Positions 1 through 7,794 of a stretch of 60,607 nt of DNA are shown in pieces. The notes under the pieces were generated by a model that was not told the origin of the DNA, searched no databases, and saw only the letters and a program-made list of their open reading frames with translations. How positions within the stretch are numbered: position 1 is the stretch's first letter; the number at the start of each line of letters is the position of its first letter. Origin of the DNA: an uncultured Sinobacteraceae bacterium (GTDB lineage Bacteria; Pseudomonadota; Gammaproteobacteria; Steroidobacterales; Steroidobacteraceae); NCBI GenBank assembly GCA_937902995.1, contig CALEKY010000002.1, positions 1-60,607 of the forward strand. Direction: 5' to 3'. The position numbers and the translations under genes were made by a program.

Positions 1-52
1 GGCGATGAGCAAAGTTGCTTAGCAGCGTGTCCACGATTTCGGGGGAAGATCA
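1..52. mobile_element. Terminal fragment of an insertion sequence at the left edge
   Basis: Read outward from the window (minus strand from base 52), this edge starts TGATCTTCCCCCGAA and continues with TCGTGGACAC. The right edge, read outward from 60577, starts TGGGCTTCCCCCGAT and continues TCGCGGACAC. The two match at 24 of 31 aligned positions, as expected for the two terminal inverted repeats of one IS family with TG/CA ends. The TGA at 50-52 that ends the neighbouring GNAT frame is the first triplet of this terminus, so the element appears to have landed inside that gene. The transposase lies outside the window, and the family (IS3-like or IS21-like) cannot be settled. Confidence 0.5.
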
Positions 53-445
53 CACTAGCCCATCGTCAGGGTCGACCACTTCGCCGAGGTGTTCGAATCC
101 ACATGACTTCAACACGGATGTAGATGCATTGGTCTCTGGCAATGTGTGCGCGATCACGACGGACGCACCGAGCTGGTAGGCCAACTCCACTAGAGCTGCC
201 GCTGCCTCTTTGGCGTAGCCGCGCCCTTGCCATTCGGGATCGATGGCATACGCGATCTCTACCAGTCCCTCTTCATTGGGTGGTCCTTTGAAAGCGCAGC
301 TCCCAACGGTTTTTCCGGAAAGCGGTTCCCGAATTGCAAAACCATGAGTCCAAGCGCTCGGCGGATTCGACTGCAGTTGCTCGAGCCATGCGGGTGAGAC
401 TTGCGCGCGGTCAGCCGCCGGCAATGCCTCGATTCGCGCTAGCAC
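50..445 (-). pseudogene. GNAT acetyltransferase, truncated at its C-terminus by the IS edge
   Basis: The 131-residue frame has the GNAT core. A CAFKGPPNEEG strand is followed by VEIAYAIDPEWQGRGYAKEA, which holds the acetyl-CoA pyrophosphate loop (Q/R-x-x-G-x-G/A), and then by AHTLPETNASTSVLKSCGF. Members of this subfamily usually run on after the DPDDG stretch into a W-R-W strand of about 5-10 residues. Here the frame stops directly after DDGLV, in a TGA that belongs to the IS-like terminus. The N-terminus also looks short: the only start is GTG at 443-445, and an in-frame TAG lies about 30 bases upstream of it. I infer a disrupted acetyltransferase of unknown substrate. It could retain partial function. 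Confidence 0.65.
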
Positions 446-1076
446 CGCCTCGGTGGCTTCGAGAACGAGCTCCTATCGCGGTGTCTTGAGCTGTAGCGGT
501 TGCACGGGCTCTCCTTCGGTCTCCTAAGCGTGAACGCTTCTTGAAACATATATGCAGCTTCGGAACAAGAGCAATGGAATCGCCGGACCAAGAGGATGTA
601 CAGCGGGTCTTGTCGGTAAACGGTTGCTGCAGCAACGGATTCGGGCGACCACCCTTGGGGGGCATCGATCGCATCACTTTGGACCGGATCACATTGGACA
701 GCCACTCAAGAGTCTCTTCGATCTCCGTTTAAGTTCCGGCGGTTCAGTTACGGCGCTCTCCGTTGGCCACGAAGTGCAGCTTGGGGTTGGTGTCGAAGAT
801 TTGGTGGGTGTCCAAATCCTCTGAAAATCCTCTGGCTCCTTACGGTGGTGTCTAATCCTCCGGTTCGGTGGATGTCCAAATCCTCCGGTTCAGTCGCGTG
901 CTGTGGGTGTCCAGTCGTGGGCCCAGTCGGTATCGCGGGTCTCCAATTCGCCGTCATCAACAGGACCTCTCATGGCGAGCGTCGAAACCAAGGTTGTGGA
1001 TCACTGTCGACAGCCGACGAAGCGCTCAGCGATACTGGCGTTGTTCTTCTTGGCAGGCTTGGCGCACGATGCTGGG
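446..1076. other. Gene-poor stretch with degenerate TGTCCAAATCCTC repeats
   Basis: No convincing gene is visible on either strand. Between about 800 and 915 a short degenerate word recurs: GTGGGTGTCCAAATCCTC near 804, GGTGGTGTCTAATCCTCC near 844 and GGTGGATGTCCAAATCCTCC near 868. A weaker copy (GTGGGTGTCCAGTCG) lies near 903. Spacing is irregular. Small frames here have no family features or credible ribosome sites. The stretch probably holds decayed mobile-element or intergenic-repeat DNA. Confidence 0.4.
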
Positions 1077-1325
1077 TTAGTCGTCGCCCAACCCTAGGCG
1101 GTGAGCTACCCAAGCAACTAGAAAGATCAGCAGAAACGAAGCAACGATCGTAGCTGCGATGCGCACCGGACTCCCCAGCAGGTAATCCAGCACGGCTGTC
1201 CGTTTGTTGGAATCCATACTCATGACTATCAATGCGACCGGCGCTTCGGCGGTGAGTCCCGCTCCGATCCAGAAAGCTGGCGACTGTGCCCATACGGATT
1301 TCGTGCGGCCAAGCGATTTCTTCAT
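1077..1325 (-). CDS. Small putative membrane protein (82 aa), hypothetical
   Basis: This frame starts at ATG 1325 with an AGGA about 11 bases upstream. It encodes a short basic N-terminus, a moderately hydrophobic segment (about 18-36) and a clear membrane helix near residues 55-74 (IAATIVASFLLIFLVAWVAH), ending LGLGDD. A shorter version could start at ATG 1223 and would keep only the second helix. No family is recognised. It sits in repeat-rich DNA between a broken acetyltransferase and a tandem repeat, so chance coding is possible. The helix followed by a charged end is the only argument for it. Confidence 0.35.
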   Translation of the reverse strand: MKKSLGRTKSVWAQSPAFWIGAGLTAEAPVALIVMSMDSNKRTAVLDYLLGSPVRIAATIVASFLLIFLVAWVAHRLGLGDD

Positions 1326-1471
1326 CGGTTTCGTGGTCCTGGCTCGATATTCCGTTTGCATGCACATGCGAACCGCGCGACCCGATCGGCGCGAGCTGCG
1401 TCTACCGCCTGATCTGTCTCTCGCCACTATAACCTGAGTCTTTCTTCCGGAACGGCCGCGCGTTGTCCCCG

Positions 1472-1575
1472 CTGACGCGGGACGGAAAAGGACGTCGACC
1501 GATGGGTGTCCAGGAGCGTCCTCCACTGACGCGGGACGGAAAAGGACGTCGACCGATGGGTGTCCAGGAGCGTCC
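1472..1575. repeat. Two tandem copies of a 50-base repeat (54-base period)
   Basis: An identical 50-base unit beginning CTGACGCGGGACGG and ending GGTGTCCAGGAGCGTCC occurs at 1472-1521 and 1526-1575, separated by TCCA. A partial continuation (ATGGGTGCCC) follows. The period is divisible by three, so frames stay open through it on the minus strand. The absence of coding bias around it suggests this is incidental. The GTGTCC core resembles the degenerate words at 800-915. Confidence 0.85.
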
Positions 1576-1683
1576 ATGGGTGCCCGGGGGAGTCCTGCCG
1601 AGTCGGCGGCTTCGAGGGCCGAGAACGGTATGGGGCAGGCGTGGCTGTGGGAGGGCGCTCGCAGCCCTCCCAATCCCGAATGA

Positions 1684-2109
1684 TTAGTCGGACTGATCGG
1701 CGCTGGCCAACTTCGGCTGCGTGAACGACCAATGAGTTTGGATGATTCGCCAGGTGTCGCCTTCGCGGCGATAAACCTCGGTGCAGTTCCAGCGGCTGGT
1801 TGCTTCGTTCGTGGCTTCGGCGACGTAATTGAAGGTCAGGACGGCGGCGTCGCCGATCACTTGGACGCACGGATCGATGAGCTCGAAACTCTTGACTTGT
1901 ACTTGGCCGCGGATCGACTCGTAGAGTGCGCGGAGCTCTTCGAGTCCGTTGAGTCGTCGAGCTTGAAACGGATCGAAGTAGACGACGTCGTCGGCGGAGA
2001 TCTCCAGAAATCCGGAAGGGTCGCCGTTGCCCCATCGTTCGAGCGCAGCGCGTTCCATTGCGATGATGGTTTGGGCGATATCGGTCGAAAGTTCTTTCGC
2101 AGCGGTCAT
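1684..2109 (-). CDS. SnoaL/DUF4440-like NTF2-fold protein
   Basis: The 141-residue protein matches the NTF2-like cone fold of the DUF4440/SnoaL group. It has an N-terminal helix (IAQTIIAMERAALERWGNGD), a DVVYFDPF strand, an acidic helix (GLEELRALYESIRGQ), and C-terminal strands with a NCTEVYRREGDTWRIIQTHWS motif. Such proteins are small cytoplasmic enzymes (isomerases, hydrolases) or ligand-binding domains, and no catalytic assignment can be made from the visible residues. It ends about 110 bases from the tandem repeat and stands alone on the minus strand. The start ATG 2109 has only a weak ribosome site. Confidence 0.75.
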   Translation of the reverse strand: MTAAKELSTDIAQTIIAMERAALERWGNGDPSGFLEISADDVVYFDPFQARRLNGLEELRALYESIRGQVQVKSFELIDPCVQVIGDAAVLTFNYVAEATNEATSRWNCTEVYRREGDTWRIIQTHWSFTQPKLASADQSD

Positions 2110-2387
2110 GAGGTTGCTTCGTTCTTGGTTCTTGGTGAAGGCGTTGTCCGCCTCGCCATCGACTCGGCGAGGCGCCGTTTAGACGACGCGGAGCGTGCTC
2201 GGGTTGCCGGCGTGGGCGGCCGCGAAGCATCGAAATGTTGCCGAGCCGTCCGATATGACGGCCGATGTCGTGAGCACGTGCCTCAGCGCACGCTCGTGGC
2301 GCCGAGTCCGTGCGACGGCGCGGATGCGGAAGACATAGAAGAAGGGGAATCGCCGAGCCCGCAGTCGTGCTGGGCGCGCGGGCCAAC

Positions 2388-2774
2388 TCAACCGTTGACG
2401 ACTTTGATTTCCGGCAGCTCTTTGGGGCGATCGTCGATCTTCGATTCCGGCGGCGAGGTGTTCACGACCACCGGCATCGGACTGATGCGCGGGATTGCAT
2501 CATTTCCGTGCAGACGTTGATTGGTGTTCGCGAGCCAGCGTTCGATGTGGCGACGAAAGCGCTCGGTCTCACGTGCGCGAAAGACGGCGATGCCTTCGCC
2601 GTCGTACATGAGCTCCTGAGCGGGGCTCACGTGATACCACCACTGCAAACGATCCAACTTGTCGCCGGAATAAAAAGGCAGCGAGATCGAGAAGCGGCGT
2701 CCCTTGCGCGTCGGCTCGGTTTCGGCATAAGCGAAGTACTCTTCGAGTGCCCGCGGCAGTTCGATGTGTCTCAT
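2388..2774 (-). CDS. Hypothetical protein, 128 aa
   Basis: This frame starts at ATG 2774 and has ordinary proteobacterial composition. A well-formed N-terminal region (RHIELPRALEEYFAYAETEP) is followed by SLPFYSGDKLDRLQWWYHVS, an Arg-rich helix (RARETERFRRHIERWL) and a Pro/Val-rich tail. There is no signal peptide or membrane helix. I do not recognise a family. The open frame extends far upstream to about 3848, but that extension lies antisense to the DUF4382 gene and is an artefact. The gene is divergent from that lipoprotein across about 190 bases. Confidence 0.6.
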   Translation of the reverse strand: MRHIELPRALEEYFAYAETEPTRKGRRFSISLPFYSGDKLDRLQWWYHVSPAQELMYDGEGIAVFRARETERFRRHIERWLANTNQRLHGNDAIPRISPMPVVVNTSPPESKIDDRPKELPEIKVVNG

Positions 2775-2963
2775 TCGGCAAGGGAGAGTTCGACGAATGA
2801 CGTCCCGATAATATCGAGTCAGAGAATTACCTGCTACCGTTGAGAAGATTTTTGTTCTCGATTTTTGTCTCGCTTGCCAGCAGGGCGATCGACGAGTACA
2901 CAGGATCGCTGCTCGGAAGCAGTGGAGAGAGGGGACACGGTGCGCACCGATACATATATATGT

Positions 2964-3827
2964 ATGCGAGCGCGGGAGATCGGCTCGCGGATGTGGGCAA
3001 TTTTGGGTGCGATCGCGCTCGTCGGCTGCGAGGGTAATGTCACGCTCGATTTGGAGACGACGGCCGCTGCCGATCCGTCGATTGCACAAGTGCTCGTCGC
3101 GCTGGAGGGTGTCGAGATTCGCGGCGATGGCGGCACCGAGACACTGCGATTTGACGATCCGGTGCCAATCGATCTGGTGCAACTCAACGGCGGCAATCTG
3201 CTTCGACTGTTCACGGAGGAAGAGTTGTCTGACGGACGTTACACAGGCGTGCGCCTGATGTTCGCGCCCGATGACGACGAGGACTTTGCCGTAGTTCTCG
3301 CCAACGGAGACGATTTTCCGCTCACGGTGGTTGGCGACGCTTTCAGCGATGTCGTGTTCGAGGTGGACAAGGACGATTCGACGCGCGAAAGCATCGTGCT
3401 GACGCTGGACCTGCGTCAGTCGCTCAGCTTCGACGACGATGCGGATCGCTATACGCTGATCCCTGTGGTTCGGGCGGTTCGTACGGAAGATGCCGGGCGG
3501 ATCGCCGGCGACGTGACGGCGGGGTGTCCGGCGGGCAGCTCGCTCGCGGAGGGCGGCGCGGTATATCTGTTCAGCGGCGAGGACGTCACGCCGGATGATC
3601 GAGATAACGCCGGCGTGGAACCATACTTGACGAGTCCAGTGATCGGCACGATCGGGCTGCCCGGATATTCGTTCGAGTTCGTGCCCGCAGGACGTTATAC
3701 GCTCGCGTTGACCTGTGAAGGTCACGAAGACGATCCGGCCACCGATGATTCCATCCGTTTCCGCGATACTGCCAATGTGAGAGTGCGAGCGGAGCGTACG
3801 GTGACGCACGATTTCTCTGGGCCGTAA
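2964..3827 (+). CDS. DUF4382 domain lipoprotein
   Basis: The protein begins MRAREIGSR, then a hydrophobic stretch and the lipobox LVGC at about residue 22, so it should be lipidated and anchored in the envelope. The mature part follows the DUF4382 pattern: LDLETTAAADPSIAQVLVAL, a strand-rich middle with LSDGRYTGVRLMF, and LDLRQSLSF. The C-terminal part looks like an extra beta-sandwich (YSFEFVPAGRYTLALTCEG). It is rich in Asp and may bind cations. The start could instead be ATG 2991; I chose 2964 because it adds a basic n-region before the hydrophobic core. Role unknown. Confidence 0.75.
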   Translation: MRAREIGSRMWAILGAIALVGCEGNVTLDLETTAAADPSIAQVLVALEGVEIRGDGGTETLRFDDPVPIDLVQLNGGNLLRLFTEEELSDGRYTGVRLMFAPDDDEDFAVVLANGDDFPLTVVGDAFSDVVFEVDKDDSTRESIVLTLDLRQSLSFDDDADRYTLIPVVRAVRTEDAGRIAGDVTAGCPAGSSLAEGGAVYLFSGEDVTPDDRDNAGVEPYLTSPVIGTIGLPGYSFEFVPAGRYTLALTCEGHEDDPATDDSIRFRDTANVRVRAERTVTHDFSGP

Positions 3828-4121
3828 ACCGTAGGCAGTAGTGAACACGCGTTCGCGTGTTCGATCCTCCTCAGGGCTGTAGACCGAAGACTAAAGGCTG
3901 AGGGCGGGTGCCCTTGCGCCGATTCTTACCAGCGCCGGAGTCCCATACGAATCACGACGGTCACCCGTCGTCTGTAGCCTGCCGCCTGAATTGCAATTGC
4001 CTTTCTTGATATGCGCCCCCGTGGGCGGGGCGTTAACATGTGCGGCCCCAACGCGGGGCCATGGCGCGACCGCTCGTTAGAAGCGAGACCGCCCTCCTTA
4101 TTTCTGTAGACGAGAACTTCC
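3828..4121. repeat. Intergenic mosaic with hairpin and repeat words
   Basis: The gap between the lipoprotein and the MFS pump starts with a perfect hairpin at 3843-3862 (GAACACGCG-TT-CGCGTGTTC). It continues with a CTGTAGACCGAAGACTAAAGG word near 3877-3898 and a CTGTAGCCTGCCGCCTGAA word at 3973-3991, both members of repeat families found throughout the window. Two small GC hairpins lie near 4013-4032 and 4044-4060, the second being GGCCCC-AACGC-GGGGCC. The first hairpin lacks a T-run. Any promoter for the MFS gene must lie in the last 100 bases. Confidence 0.6.
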
Positions 4122-6158
4122 GTGACCGATGCCACTGTGAGCAATGCGGAGAAGCGCACGATCCTGACGGCGCTTGCCGTTGTCATGCTGCTGAGCGCGC
4201 TCGATCAAACGATCGTGGCGACCGCCATGCCGCGGATCATCGAGCATTTGCATGGTCTGTCGATGTACGCGTGGGTCACGACTGCTTACATGCTCGCTTC
4301 GACGGTCTCCGTGCCGATTTACGGTAAGTTGAGCGACCTGTACGGCCGCAAGCCGATCCTCGTCGCCGGCGTCATCATCTTCTTGATCGGATCCGCACTC
4401 TGCGGACTGGCCGGTGAGTTCGGGGACCTCCCGGTACTCGGCAGCGGAATGATGCAGCTCGTGATTTTCCGCGCCATTCAAGGCCTCGGCGGCGGTGCCC
4501 TGCTGAGCGTGTCGTTCGCCGTGATCGCAGATCTTTATCCGCCCCGGGAACGCGGTCGCTTGTTCGGCTTGTTCGGCTCGGTGTTCGGTTTTGCGACCAT
4601 CGTCGGTCCGTTCATCGGCGGCTTCTTCACCGATCACGGCACCGTCACGATGCTCGGTTATGAGGTCGCCGGTTGGCGCTGGATCTTCTACATCAACCTG
4701 CCGCTCGGTCTGCTCGCGCTGTTCATGCTCGTGTACCGGCTACCGGCGCTCAAGCATCGCGGAACAGGCAAAGTGGATTACGCCGGTGCGGCGCTCGTCA
4801 TTCTGACCTTCACGCCGCTGTTGCTCGCATTGACGCTCGGCGGTACGCGGCATCCCTGGGGTTCGCCGCGCATCCTCGGTCTTTTCGCAATGGCGATCGT
4901 CGCCTTCTGCGTATTTCTGTTTGTCGAGGCGCGTACCGCCGAACCGATCCTGCCGCTCAAGTTGTTTCGGATCAAAGTATTCCGGACCGCGATCGCTGCC
5001 TCGTTCGTCATGAGCATGGCGTTTCTCGGCGTCGTCATGTTCATGCCCTTGTACATGCAAGTCGTGCAGGGCATCAGCGCCACCCAAAGCGGCACGGCGC
5101 TGCTGCCGCTCATGCTGGGGATGATCGTGAGCAGCATCATGAGCGGGCGACTCGTGACGAAGACCGGCCGCTACAAGGGATTCATGATCGCGGGCGGCAT
5201 CATCCTGATCGTCGGTGTGGTCGCCTTGACTCAGATCCGTCCGGATACGACACCCCTGGACCTTGCTTGGCGGCTGGCGATCACGGGCATCGGGCTCGGA
5301 CCCGCGCATACGCTCTTCAACATCGTGATTCAAAACGCATCTCCTGCCGGCGATCTCGGCAGTGCGACGGGAATGAGCCAGTTCTCACGCCAGATCGGCT
5401 CGACCGTCGGCGTGGCGATCTTCGGCACGTTCCTGACCCTCAGTCTCACGAGTGAGCTGCCGAAACACCTGCCGCTATTGCCGGGTACAACTGAACACAA
5501 GATCGATCTCGGAGCGGCACAGCGGCGCGCGATGAACGGCGATGTCGTGCGCAATGAAGTGAAGGCGGCGCTCGAAGCTCGATTCGAAGTCATCGAGCAG
5601 GCCTATCGCGGCGACGAAGCGGCAGTGAACGAGGTGCTCGGCGATCCGCGTCTGCCCGATGTAGTGAAACAGCCGTTGCGCGAGGGCGGGTTCAGAGCGC
5701 GCGTGCATGCGCAGCTGGAAGCGCGCGCCGATGCCATCGAAGCCGAGCTCCGTGCCGGCGAGGAAGGGCGCCAGCGCTTACTGCAGGATCCGCAGCTTGC
5801 TGCATCGCTCAAGGAGCAAGTCGCGAACATTCCGTCGCGCGCGTTGCGCGACCCTGAAGTGGTCGACACCCTCGTGCGCCTGTTCCGCGGCTCTGTTATG
5901 GCGAAGGAAGGGGCGATGGTCGAGCGAGCCACGAACGAAGCGCTGGAGCGGCTCCGCAAGGCGATGGACACCTACGGGGAGCAACTCATCGAGCGCATCG
6001 AGCGCGGTACGAAGGAGGCGTTTGCGACCTCGATCGCGGAAATGATGAGCCGCGCGCTTTGGATCGTGGTCGCTGGTGTTGCGTTGATTCTCTTCATCCC
6101 TGAGATTCCCTTGCGCGCGACCCAGCTCAAGGCGAGCGAGCCGCAGTCCAGCGCCTGA
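4122..6158 (+). CDS. DHA2-family (14-helix) MFS drug exporter with large insert
   Basis: This is an inner-membrane proton-driven exporter of the EmrB/QacA type. The DHA2 signature LDQTIVATAMPRI is in helix 1, followed by LSDLYGRKP, a RAIQGLGGGALLS motif in helix 5 and a 14-helix layout. At 678 residues it is about 170-180 longer than usual. The extra length is a hydrophilic, charged, probably helical domain of about 195 residues (about 444-640) between helix 13 (GVAIFGTFLTLSLTS) and the last helix (LWIVVAGVALILFIP). Start is GTG 4122. It stands alone without an adaptor gene, so it is not an obvious EmrAB pair. Substrate unknown. Confidence 0.85.
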   Translation: MTDATVSNAEKRTILTALAVVMLLSALDQTIVATAMPRIIEHLHGLSMYAWVTTAYMLASTVSVPIYGKLSDLYGRKPILVAGVIIFLIGSALCGLAGEFGDLPVLGSGMMQLVIFRAIQGLGGGALLSVSFAVIADLYPPRERGRLFGLFGSVFGFATIVGPFIGGFFTDHGTVTMLGYEVAGWRWIFYINLPLGLLALFMLVYRLPALKHRGTGKVDYAGAALVILTFTPLLLALTLGGTRHPWGSPRILGLFAMAIVAFCVFLFVEARTAEPILPLKLFRIKVFRTAIAASFVMSMAFLGVVMFMPLYMQVVQGISATQSGTALLPLMLGMIVSSIMSGRLVTKTGRYKGFMIAGGIILIVGVVALTQIRPDTTPLDLAWRLAITGIGLGPAHTLFNIVIQNASPAGDLGSATGMSQFSRQIGSTVGVAIFGTFLTLSLTSELPKHLPLLPGTTEHKIDLGAAQRRAMNGDVVRNEVKAALEARFEVIEQAYRGDEAAVNEVLGDPRLPDVVKQPLREGGFRARVHAQLEARADAIEAELRAGEEGRQRLLQDPQLAASLKEQVANIPSRALRDPEVVDTLVRLFRGSVMAKEGAMVERATNEALERLRKAMDTYGEQLIERIERGTKEAFATSIAEMMSRALWIVVAGVALILFIPEIPLRATQLKASEPQSSA

Positions 6159-6165
6159 GGCTTCG

Positions 6166-6444
6166 CTATCGGCTGCTGCGGCGCTTCCTTCCGGCGCTCT
6201 TTTTCCGTCCGGTTCTCTTCCTGCGCCCCGTGCTCTTCTTGCGGCCACGCTTCTTGCGGCCGTTGCTCGATTTCTTCGGGACCTTCGCGCCTTCGCGGCG
6301 CGATTCGGACAGGCCGATCGCAATCGCTTGCTTGCGGCTCGTGACCTTACGGCCGGACCGGCCGCTGCGCAGCTTGCCTCGCTTGCGCTCGCGCATCGCG
6401 CGTTCCACCTTCTTCGATGCCTTCTTGCTGTACTTGCGTGCCAT
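6166..6444 (-). CDS. DUF6496-type small basic protein (histone-like tail)
   Basis: The 92-residue protein has a conserved N-terminal segment (MARKYSKKASKKVERAM...KRGKL) with K-x-T/V-SRKQAIAIGLSE, as in DUF6496 and related KPTS-rich small proteins. The rest is an extremely Lys/Arg-rich tail with repeated GRKK or GRRK units. A pI far above 10 suggests nucleic-acid binding, like the C-terminal tails of bacterial histone-H1-like proteins. That role is inference. The start ATG 6444 is chosen for its GAGGAG site and the conserved MARKYSK beginning. It is convergent with the MFS pump, with 7 bases between the stops. Confidence 0.75.
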   Translation of the reverse strand: MARKYSKKASKKVERAMRERKRGKLRSGRSGRKVTSRKQAIAIGLSESRREGAKVPKKSSNGRKKRGRKKSTGRRKRTGRKKSAGRKRRSSR

Positions 6445-6588
6445 GGCATGAATCTCCTCGAAGAGCCGTCTGTGTGGCGTGCATCGGCATCCAACTGACA
6501 GGCAGCTTGCGATGCGAACGCATGGCAATGGTCAGTGTTCCGCGGAGACTCGAGTGACTATGCACGATGCGTGCGTTCGGACGTGCAA

Positions 6589-7794
6589 TCAGGTGTAAAG
6601 GAGAAACGCCTGGCGTTCTTGCAGCCAGGCTGCTTCGTCGGGTTGAGTGAGGGCTTCCAGATCGCCAGGTTGCGCAGCGGCATCGTCGACCCAGGTTCTC
6701 AATAGCTCGCTGCCGTTGATCACATCGATGGCCAGGCGATCGTGAACGTATTCGTAAGGGAAGTCGCGCCAGAGCGGGTAGTCGGGATAGAGACGGCGGA
6801 GCGCTTTGAACGCCAGCGCTTGCAATCGCCATGGGCGGAACGCGTCGTGGTCGTAACTGGGGTGCTCGGTATGAACCTGCAGTCCTGCGCACAACTTACC
6901 GACATGTTTGTGAAACGTCGGCTCGAACCAGCACGGACGCAGCTTGCAGCCGCGTAGCCAGCGCGGCTCCAACGCTTGCATTTCTGCGAGGACCGCGCGC
7001 GCATCGATGTCCGGCGCGCCGAATAACTCGAGCGGTCGCGTCGTGCCGCGTCCCTCCGACAGCGTCGTGCCTTCGAGCATCACCGTTCCCGCATAGGCGC
7101 GCGCCATCCAGAGATTGGGTGCATTCGGACTCGGATTGATCCAAGTGCGTTCGCCGAGCGGCCAGCCGTAACCTGGACCTGCCGACGGACCCCAGCCTTC
7201 CATCTCGATCACGCGTACATCGACGTCGAGCTTGAAATGCTGCACGAACCAATGCGCGAGCTCGCCGAGCGTCAGTCCATGGCGCATCGGCAGAGGACCC
7301 GCGCCGACGAAGCTTTCCCACCCCGCACGAAGCTTCAATCCTTCGACCGGACGGCCGACGGGGTTCGGACGGTCCAGAATCCAAACCGATTTCTTGTGCT
7401 GCGCGCCGGCTTCGAGCACGTAGAGCAGCGTCGTGATGAATGTGTAAATGCGGCAACCGAGGTCCTGAAGATCGACGAGCAGGACATCGAACGTATCCAT
7501 CATGGCGGGCGTGGGCCGACGCACTTCGCCGTACAGGCTGAACACCGGGATGCCGTGAATCGGATCGTCGAAGTCCGGCGACTCGATCATGTTGTCCTGT
7601 TTGTCGCCGCGCAGACCGTGCTGTGGCCCGAAGGCGGCAGTGATGCGTACATCGCCGGTCGCCATCAACGCATCGAGCGAGTGCGTGAGATCTGCAGTGA
7701 CCGATGCGGGATGTGCGAGCAGAGCGACGCGTTTGCCGCGCAATGGGGCCCGCAGCGTGGCGTCGTCCAACAAACGATCGATTCCGAACTTCAT
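6589..7794 (-). CDS. namZ: NamZ-type exo-beta-N-acetylmuramidase (DUF1343, GH171)
   Basis: The 401-residue protein matches DUF1343 end to end. It begins FGIDRLL, then RVALLAHPASVT, AAFGPQHGLRGDKQDNMIES, VDLQDLGCRIYTFITTL, DRPNPVGRPVEG and WINPSPNAPNL, with GTTLSEGRGTTRPLELFGAP before the C-terminal domain. NamZ removes terminal N-acetylmuramic acid from peptidoglycan fragments in cell-wall recycling. No export signal is visible, so it should act in the cytoplasm here. Its start overlaps the DOMON-like gene by four bases (ATGA), so the two are translated together. Confidence 0.88.
   Translation of the reverse strand: MKFGIDRLLDDATLRAPLRGKRVALLAHPASVTADLTHSLDALMATGDVRITAAFGPQHGLRGDKQDNMIESPDFDDPIHGIPVFSLYGEVRRPTPAMMDTFDVLLVDLQDLGCRIYTFITTLLYVLEAGAQHKKSVWILDRPNPVGRPVEGLKLRAGWESFVGAGPLPMRHGLTLGELAHWFVQHFKLDVDVRVIEMEGWGPSAGPGYGWPLGERTWINPSPNAPNLWMARAYAGTVMLEGTTLSEGRGTTRPLELFGAPDIDARAVLAEMQALEPRWLRGCKLRPCWFEPTFHKHVGKLCAGLQVHTEHPSYDHDAFRPWRLQALAFKALRRLYPDYPLWRDFPYEYVHDRLAIDVINGSELLRTWVDDAAAQPGDLEALTQPDEAAWLQERQAFLLYT

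Noticed and set aside
1472..1575. Possible CRISPR array
   Set aside because: There are only two repeat copies, with a four-base linker instead of spacers, and no cas genes anywhere in the window.
2775..3848. N-terminal extension of the hypothetical protein at 2388-2774 into a 486-codon frame
   Set aside because: The extension runs antisense through the DUF4382 lipoprotein. Only the part after ATG 2774 has natural composition.
3828..4121. Riboswitch or structured leader before the DHA2 MFS gene
   Set aside because: There are only small separate GC hairpins and repeat words. No conserved riboswitch core could be recognised.
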